From: Mycobacterium sp.
GTDB taxonomy: Bacteria > Actinomycetota > Actinomycetes > Mycobacteriales > Mycobacteriaceae
DNA: 59,074 bases
Assembly: GCA_025965975.1 (NCBI GenBank)
Contig: JAOPVX010000127.1
Location: 1-59,074 of the forward strand
Direction of reading: 5' to 3'
The notes below the pieces were generated by a model that was not told where the DNA came from, searched no databases, and saw nothing but the letters and a program-made list of their open reading frames with translations. Numbering within the stretch: position 1 is the stretch's first letter; every line of letters begins with the position of its first letter. This document shows positions 53,964 through 59,074 of this stretch, one piece after another. The position numbers and the translations under genes were made by a program.

Positions 53964-55223
53964 GTGATCGACGTCAAGCTGCTGCGCGAAAACCCTGACC
54001 TGGTGCGCGCATCGCAACGTGCCCGCGGCGAAGACCCAGGACTCGTTGATGAGCTCCTCGACGCCGACGCCGCGAGGCGGTCTGCAGTGTCAGCCGCCGA
54101 CAACCTGCGCGCCGAGCAGAAGGTGCTCAGTCGAGACATCGCAAGGAGCGGTCAGGAAGAAAAGGCTGGGCTGCTGGAAACGGCCAAGTTGAATTCGGCA
54201 AGAGTCAAGGCCGCCGAGGTCGAGCAGGCCGACGCCGAAAAGGCGTTCACCACGGCGTATATGGCGATCTCGAATGTGATCATCGACGGCGTGCCTGCCG
54301 GCGGCGAGGACGACTTCGTGGTGCTTGACATCGTCGGAGAGCCACCGGCCATCGAACATCCGAAGGACCACGTCGAGCTCGGCGAGTCGCTCGGCCTGAT
54401 CGACCTGGAACGTGGCGCGAAGGTATCAGGGGCGCGGTTTTACTTCCTCACCGGCGCAGGGGCACTGCTGCAGCTCGGCCTGATGCAGCTCGCGGTGCGG
54501 CTTGCCACCGAAAACGGTTTCACCCTGGTGATCCCGCCGGTCCTGGTGCGCAAGGAAATCATGGCGGGCACCGGATTTCTCGGCGCGCACAGTGAAGAGG
54601 TGTACCGCGTCGAGGCCGACGACCTGTACCTCGTCGGCACGTCGGAGGTGCCGCTGGCCGGATTCCACTCCGACGAGATCCTCGACCTGTCCGACGGGCC
54701 CCTGCGCTACGCCGGCTGGTCGTCGTGTTTCCGCCGCGAGGCGGGTAGCCACGGCAAGGACACCCGCGGCATCATCAGGGTGCACCAATTCGACAAGGTC
54801 GAGGGCTTCGTCTACTGCAAACCGGACGAGGCCGAGGCCGAGCACCAGCGGCTGTTGGCGTGGGAACGCGAGATGCTCGCGAAGATCGACGTGCCGTATC
54901 GTGTAATCGACATCGCCGCAGGCGATCTCGGCGCCTCGGCGGCCCGCAAGTTCGACTGTGAGGCATGGATCCCGACGCAGCAGACCTACCGTGAGCTCAC
55001 GTCGACGTCGAACTGCACGACGTTTCAGGCCCGGCGGCTGGCCGTCCGCTACCGCGACGAGAACGGCAAGCCGCAGACGGCCGCGACTCTCAATGGGACC
55101 CTGGCGACCACGCGATGGCTGGTGGCGATCCTGGAGAACCATCAGCAGCCCGACGGCAGTGTCCGCGTTCCTGAGGCCCTGGCGCCGTTCGTCGGCACAG
55201 ACGTACTTGAGCCGAAAGGCTAA
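53964..55223 (+). CDS. serS: Seryl-tRNA synthetase
   Basis: 419 residues from a GTG at 53964. An N-terminal long-arm coiled coil ([21 protein letters not shown]) is followed by the class II core: motif 1 region [19 protein letters not shown], motif 2 [22 protein letters not shown] and motif 3 [18 protein letters not shown]. It charges tRNA-Ser. Its stop overlaps the next, convergent gene by four bases. In M. tuberculosis the sulfolipid genes lie beyond serS; they are missing here. Confidence 0.98.
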   Translation: MIDVKLLRENPDLVRASQRARGEDPGLVDELLDADAARRSAVSAADNLRAEQKVLSRDIARSGQEEKAGLLETAKLNSARVKAAEVEQADAEKAFTTAYMAISNVIIDGVPAGGEDDFVVLDIVGEPPAIEHPKDHVELGESLGLIDLERGAKVSGARFYFLTGAGALLQLGLMQLAVRLATENGFTLVIPPVLVRKEIMAGTGFLGAHSEEVYRVEADDLYLVGTSEVPLAGFHSDEILDLSDGPLRYAGWSSCFRREAGSHGKDTRGIIRVHQFDKVEGFVYCKPDEAEAEHQRLLAWEREMLAKIDVPYRVIDIAAGDLGASAARKFDCEAWIPTQQTYRELTSTSNCTTFQARRLAVRYRDENGKPQTAATLNGTLATTRWLVAILENHQQPDGSVRVPEALAPFVGTDVLEPKG

Positions 55224-55555
55224 GGAGCCAGCAGCTCGTCGAGCATGGCCAGAAACTCCTTCGGGCGCTGCGGCGTGAACGCGGGCTTTGGCCGCGTACC
55301 CGGCACGTCGAGCGTCACCAGCGTGGACTTGATCGGCCGCCACACATCCAAGGGCAGCCAGCGGCGTAGGTCGGAGGTGCCCCAGATGCGGAACCGCACA
55401 TTGAACAACCCAAGCGGCTCGGCCTTGTACCCGCGGATCGAACGCAGCGGGATCACCTTGGAGGTGCCCGACGGAAAGTGATAGCGCCGCAACGTGATCG
55501 CCTCACGATCCAGCTGGATCAGGCCGTCGTCGTAGTACTGGCGTGGCGCGGTCAT
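55220..55555 (-). CDS. Small PH-like conserved protein
   Basis: 111 residues starting [37 protein letters not shown]. The alternating hydrophobic strands and the [20 protein letters not shown] segment suggest a bacterial PH-like barrel, ending in a helix [13 protein letters not shown]. There is no catalytic motif. Its ATG overlaps the stop of the preceding Rieske gene (ATGA), so the two are translationally coupled and may act together. Confidence 0.8.
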   Translation of the reverse strand: MTAPRQYYDDGLIQLDREAITLRRYHFPSGTSKVIPLRSIRGYKAEPLGLFNVRFRIWGTSDLRRWLPLDVWRPIKSTLVTLDVPGTRPKPAFTPQRPKEFLAMLDELLAP

Positions 55556-57102
55556 TTGCGCTCCGACCTCAGTTCATGGCCCTTGGTGGTCAGGCAGCGG
55601 CCGGTGTCCAGGTTCCACTGCCAGCCATGCAGGTTGCAGGTCAACGTGCTGTCCTCCACCACGCCGAACTTCGACAAGTCGGCCTTCAGGTGCGGGCAAC
55701 GACGCTGAATCTCCCATCCGTCCAAGGTGATCGACGCGGTGTTGTCATGCGCCTCGGCGAACCAGCCGTCGGCGTAGGCGATGCGCTCGTCGGTGAGGCA
55801 CTTGAAGAACGTGTAAAGGTACTCGTTGTAGCCGCCGACCCGCCAGGCTGAGAAACGGGTCGACAAGAAGATGGTGTTCACCCAGTCCGGCTCGGCGTCC
55901 CGCAACACGGTCCGCACCAACTCAGGGGCGATCGCGAACCCGTAGCGGAACTTTTCATCGGGAATCGGTTCGCGCACCGCACGTTTCGGGAAGTCCAGTA
56001 CGATGGTTTCAGGGCCCAAGCGCAGCTCGACCGGATACCCGATGCCGTCGCAGATCTGGTCGCTCTGCAGCATGATCGGCTCGAGTACCGCCCGCAACGG
56101 CTCGAGCAAGGGTTCGCCGGCCGCGGGCGCCCAACTGGCCTTCTCGGCGGCCAGTACCGCCGCCATCCGTTCGGCGTAGTCGGCGATGTAAGCGGCCTTG
56201 CCCGTGGTGAAGATGGCATGCACGTCGTCGTCGGGCAGCGGGTGAATCAGTGAGTTCAACTGTGGCCCAGTGAAATCCGCCGTCGACCCGGGAATCATCA
56301 GCAGGCCGTAGTCGTGGCCGTTTGTCCGCATCTGGTCCAGGAACACCGCCTGGTCCGGGAAGATGTTGGCAGGGTCGCCGTGGTCGTCGTTGAGGTCACG
56401 CAGTTCGGGGTCGAGGAAACAGGGCGGCCCGGCCGACGGCACCACCCACGTCGCGCCGACCTGAGCGATGTACTGGCGGCAGCGGTCCATCTGGCGCTGA
56501 CGCTTCTGGGTGCCGAACGCCTCCTTCGCCCGTGCCGGCATGTCGTAGACCATCGGGTACCAGATCGCGCCCGAGTACTGCAGCATGTGCACGTCGACGT
56601 GGCCGAAGTCGGCGTGCAGCGCGTCAAGGTCGACGGGCCGCGCGTCGTTCATGTTGAAGCAGACGGTCTCCCCGTCGTCGACCACAAGACCGGAGTCGCC
56701 GATCGGACCGTCGGCCGGGGCGCGCAGCGCGATGATCATCACATCGAGGTCGCCCTTGGGCCCGCTGACGCGGTGTTTGACCGAGTCCGTCGTCTCGAAG
56801 AACCGAGAAAAGCCCACCTTCTCGAGCTCGCGTTGCAGGTCGGGCACCGGGTAGTCGGGCAGCAGCACGACCGCGTCCTCGTTGACGTGCTCGCGCAGGT
56901 TTTTCGGGTCGAAGTGGTCTGAGTGCAGGTGCGAGACGTACAGGTAGTCGACGTCGCCAAGCGCGTCCCAGTTCAAGGTGCTGTTGTCGGGGAACGGGAA
57001 CCACGACGCGAAGTACGCCGGGTTGACCCACGGGTCGCACAGGATGCTTCCTGCCTTGGTGTCGATCCGGAAACCCGCGTGCCCGACGCTTGTGACCTGC
57101 AC
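55552..57102 (-). CDS. MBL-fold protein with C-terminal Rieske domain (Rv3818-like)
   Basis: 516 residues, the length of M. tuberculosis Rv3818. The metallo-beta-lactamase motif is SHLHSDHFDP (HxHxDH) in VDYLYVSHLHSD. The middle resembles UlaG-type hydrolases. The C-terminal Rieske cluster has CPHLKAD and CNLHGWQWNLDTGRC, giving the Cys-His pairs for a 2Fe-2S centre. The combination resembles CMP-N-acetylneuraminate hydroxylase-like proteins. The substrate is not known in mycobacteria. Confidence 0.92.
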   Translation of the reverse strand: MQVTSVGHAGFRIDTKAGSILCDPWVNPAYFASWFPFPDNSTLNWDALGDVDYLYVSHLHSDHFDPKNLREHVNEDAVVLLPDYPVPDLQRELEKVGFSRFFETTDSVKHRVSGPKGDLDVMIIALRAPADGPIGDSGLVVDDGETVCFNMNDARPVDLDALHADFGHVDVHMLQYSGAIWYPMVYDMPARAKEAFGTQKRQRQMDRCRQYIAQVGATWVVPSAGPPCFLDPELRDLNDDHGDPANIFPDQAVFLDQMRTNGHDYGLLMIPGSTADFTGPQLNSLIHPLPDDDVHAIFTTGKAAYIADYAERMAAVLAAEKASWAPAAGEPLLEPLRAVLEPIMLQSDQICDGIGYPVELRLGPETIVLDFPKRAVREPIPDEKFRYGFAIAPELVRTVLRDAEPDWVNTIFLSTRFSAWRVGGYNEYLYTFFKCLTDERIAYADGWFAEAHDNTASITLDGWEIQRRCPHLKADLSKFGVVEDSTLTCNLHGWQWNLDTGRCLTTKGHELRSERK

Positions 57103-57140
57103 TAACGCCCCTTCTGCTCGATGTGTATCCGCTCTGAAGC

Positions 57141-57830
57141 TTAATGGGAGGAGATATCGCCGGCGTTCCAGAGCCGCCGGTAGTGGTCGATGCGAGTCGC
57201 GTCAGGATCCACGCCGTAGGCGTCCAGCAGTTCGCCGTCCCAGGAGCCGGCGTAATTCCACGACAGCGACAGCGTTGCCACCGCAAGGTCGGCCCACCGA
57301 TCGGCGACGCCAAGGTCGCCGAGGTCGACGTGCCCGCAGCAGCGGCCGTCGTCGTCGATCAACGTGTTGGGCGCGCACGCGTCGCCGTGGCAGACCACGA
57401 GCCGGTCGATCGGCGGTGAGTCGGTCACCCACGGCGGCGTGCCGAACGGGCAGTCGTCGACCGGCAGCCGGTCGTGCAGCAGCCGCAACCCGGCGCCTAT
57501 CGCGCGCGCCGCGGTCCGCGGGTTGGCCACCCAGTGCGGGTCAACGGCCGATCGCCCTTGCAGTCCCGCTGTGTGCAGCCAGCCGCCGCCCGCGCCCAAC
57601 ACACGTGGCACCCGGAGATACGCTGCCGCCCAGCCAAGCCGCTCGGCCTCGGCAACCAAGTGCTGTGCCAACCCGGGCGTCGCCGTCTTCACGAACTCGC
57701 GTCCAGGGCCGGAGCCCACCTCGAAGGTGACACCATCCAAATCGTTGACCCAGACCGCGGCCACCGGTCGGCCCGCGGCGATGTCGACGACGATGCCGGG
57801 GGTCGGCACCGGGCCGGTGGGAACGGTCAC
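57141..57830 (-). CDS. Phosphotransferase (aminoglycoside phosphotransferase-like)
   Basis: 229 residues. The APH catalytic loop is VVCHGDACAPNTLIDDD (Asp and Asn), followed by GHVDLGDLGVADRWADLA, which holds the metal-binding Asp. The N-lobe Lys lies in GREFVKTATP. These enzymes phosphorylate small molecules, not only antibiotics. The native substrate of the Rv3817-type protein is unknown. It lies 38 bases upstream of the Rieske gene, on the same strand. Confidence 0.9.
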   Translation of the reverse strand: MTVPTGPVPTPGIVVDIAAGRPVAAVWVNDLDGVTFEVGSGPGREFVKTATPGLAQHLVAEAERLGWAAAYLRVPRVLGAGGGWLHTAGLQGRSAVDPHWVANPRTAARAIGAGLRLLHDRLPVDDCPFGTPPWVTDSPPIDRLVVCHGDACAPNTLIDDDGRCCGHVDLGDLGVADRWADLAVATLSLSWNYAGSWDGELLDAYGVDPDATRIDHYRRLWNAGDISSH

Positions 57831-57891
57831 GCCTGCCCCTATCTGTTCGCCCGTCTACGGCTGAACCTGCAAGCGCACTACGCTTGCGGCT

Positions 57892-58692
57892 GTGGAACCG
57901 GTATACGGGACAGTCATCCAGCTCGCCCGCCTGGTGTGGCGGATGCAGGGCCTGAAGTTCACCATTACCGGTGTCGAGAACCTGCCCCGCACCGGGGGTG
58001 CGGTGGTCGCGATCAACCACACCAGCTACTTCGACTTCACCTTCGCGGGACTGCCCACCTACAGGCAGCACCTGGGCCGCAAGGTGCGATTCATGGCGAA
58101 GAAAGAGGTCTTCGACAACAAGATCACCGGGCCGATCATGCGCAGCCTGCGCCATATCGAGGTGGACCGGCACAGCGGCGCGCCATCCTTCGAGGAGGCC
58201 TGTCAGAAGCTGAAGGAAGGCGAGCTGCTCGGCGTTTACCCCGAGGCCACCATCAGTCGCAGTTTCGAGATCAAGGAATTCAAGTCGGGGGCGGCCCGCA
58301 TGGCGATCGCCGCCGACGTGCCGATCGTCCCGCACATCGTCTGGGGCGCGCAGCGGATCTGGACCAAGGGGTATCCCAAGAACATGTGGCGCCCCAAGGT
58401 GCCGATCTCGGTGGCCGTCGGCGAACCGATCGCCCCGACCCTGCCGCCGACCGAACTGACCGCGCTGCTGCATTCGCGGATGCAGCATCTGCTGGAGCGG
58501 GTGCAGGACGCGTACGGCCCACATCCGCCAGGTGAGTACTGGGTGCCGCACCGGTTGGGTGGGGGAGCGCCATCGCTGGCAGAGGCCAACCGGATGGACG
58601 CCGAGGAGGCCGCCGAGAAAGCCGCCCGCCGCGCGGTGGGGGAACCTCCCGCTCGCGGGGGACAGTCCGGACCCGCCGAGGCGCCGGGGTAG
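57892..58692 (+). CDS. Lysophospholipid acyltransferase (PlsC-like)
   Basis: 266 residues. The acyltransferase motif NHTSYFDF (HxxxxD) lies near residue 40. The second motif is GVYPEATISRSFEIKEFKSGAARMA, and the third is VPIVPHIVWG. The C-terminus is Glu/Ala-rich and variable. It should transfer an acyl chain from acyl-CoA or acyl-ACP to a lysophospholipid or glycolipid at the membrane. It is tandem with a second copy five bases downstream. Confidence 0.92.
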   Translation: MEPVYGTVIQLARLVWRMQGLKFTITGVENLPRTGGAVVAINHTSYFDFTFAGLPTYRQHLGRKVRFMAKKEVFDNKITGPIMRSLRHIEVDRHSGAPSFEEACQKLKEGELLGVYPEATISRSFEIKEFKSGAARMAIAADVPIVPHIVWGAQRIWTKGYPKNMWRPKVPISVAVGEPIAPTLPPTELTALLHSRMQHLLERVQDAYGPHPPGEYWVPHRLGGGAPSLAEANRMDAEEAAEKAARRAVGEPPARGGQSGPAEAPG

Positions 58693-58697
58693 CGCAC

Positions 58698-59074
58698 ATG
58701 GAACCGGTCTTCCGCACGCTGGAGATATCAGTCAGCCTGGCGACAAGGGCCATCGGGACCAGGATCACCTACCACGGCCTGGGCAACGTCCCGGACCGCG
58801 GCGGCGCCGTGATCGCGATCAACCACACCAGTTATGTCGACTGGTTCCCTGCGGCGCTGGCGGCGTATCACCGGCACCGCCGGCTGCGGTTCATGATCAA
58901 GACCGAAATGCAGGACGTGAAGGTCGTCAACTTTCTGATCAAACACTCAGGGACGATCCCGGTGGACCGTGATGCCGGGGGGAGCGCCTACGCCGTTGCG
59001 GTGGAGCGACTACGGGCCGGGGAGATCGTCGGCGTGTATCCCGAGGCCACGATCAGCCGCAGCTTCGAGCTCAA
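58698..59074 (+). CDS. Second lysophospholipid acyltransferase, cut by window edge
   Basis: About 125 codons are visible from an ATG at 58698 to the window edge. It has NHTSYVDW (HxxxxD), a hydrophobic lead (PAALAAYHRHRRLRFMIKTEM) and the second motif VGVYPEATISRSFEL. It is a close paralogue of the preceding gene, in the same operon (five-base gap). The tandem pair matches M. tuberculosis Rv3816c-Rv3815c. Confidence 0.9.
   Translation, partial: MEPVFRTLEISVSLATRAIGTRITYHGLGNVPDRGGAVIAINHTSYVDWFPAALAAYHRHRRLRFMIKTEMQDVKVVNFLIKHSGTIPVDRDAGGSAYAVAVERLRAGEIVGVYPEATISRSFEL

Noticed and set aside
1-59074. CRISPR arrays, tRNA or rRNA genes, insertion sequences, prophage genes
   Set aside because: I saw no spaced direct repeats, cloverleaf with a CCA-type end, transposase or integrase motifs anywhere in the window.

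Overview
The window is high-GC actinobacterial DNA from a mycobacterium (Mycolicibacterium/Mycobacterium type). Evidence: the gene order from about 20.8 kb to the right end follows, in inverted orientation, the M. tuberculosis block from gltB (Rv3859c) down to Rv3815c as I remember it. It runs gltB, gltD, PHP protein, ethR/ethA, rraA, hns, Rv3850-like, espR, Rv3847-like, a superoxide dismutase slot, DUF4328 protein, glpQ1, LCP protein, Rv3839-like, pheA, phosphoglycerate mutase-like, Rv3836-like, Rv3835-like, serS, Rv3818-like, Rv3817-like and two acyltransferases. Several M. tuberculosis genes are missing from their slots: sodA (a nickel SOD sits there instead), bfrB, and the sulfolipid block between serS and Rv3818.

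Region 1-10.7 kb is accessory. It holds envelope and signalling proteins: a truncated single-pass membrane protein, a small secreted protein, a membrane-anchored von Willebrand A protein, a 727-residue protein that joins a kinase fold without its catalytic aspartate to an extracytoplasmic GH3 beta-N-acetylglucosaminidase, two small membrane proteins, and two convergent paralogues of an atypical protein-kinase family with a zinc ribbon (YegI / TerY-P-triad type). This is the best candidate for an undescribed system. It looks like a partner-sensing or wall-remodelling module.

Region 10.7-20.4 kb holds metabolic and repair genes (amidohydrolase, SAM methyltransferase, DUF4262, FAD oxidoreductase, SRPBCC, DUF427, AlkA-like glycosylase, CLC channel, thioesterase). 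It also holds broken genes: a bicupin cut off and joined to the back half of an aquaporin, and the 3' end of a heavy-metal P-type ATPase. Region 20.8-33.7 kb carries glutamate synthase, a Tat-exported deacetylase, an F420-type oxidoreductase, a PHP protein, a Y-family polymerase, and the ethR-ethA pair with its operator.

Region 33.7-45 kb carries rraA, a MerR/TipA-type regulator, the membrane-anchored histone-like protein, CopC/CopD, an operon for a secreted protein, an ImmA/IrrE-type peptidase and a DUF6545-like membrane protein facing espR. After these come a yybP-ykoY (Mn2+) riboswitch in front of a broken GDT1-type Mn exporter, and the SodX/SodN pair. Region 45-59 kb is mostly conserved mycobacterial core. 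It includes an IdeR-type iron box that should control a DUF2470 gene, a CPBP protease and an LCP protein.

A caution applies to the whole window. At least four genes carry apparent single or double base frameshifts, some in G-runs, and three carry larger internal losses. Either the sequence has residual assembly errors or the genome is shedding genes. Raw reads would separate the two.
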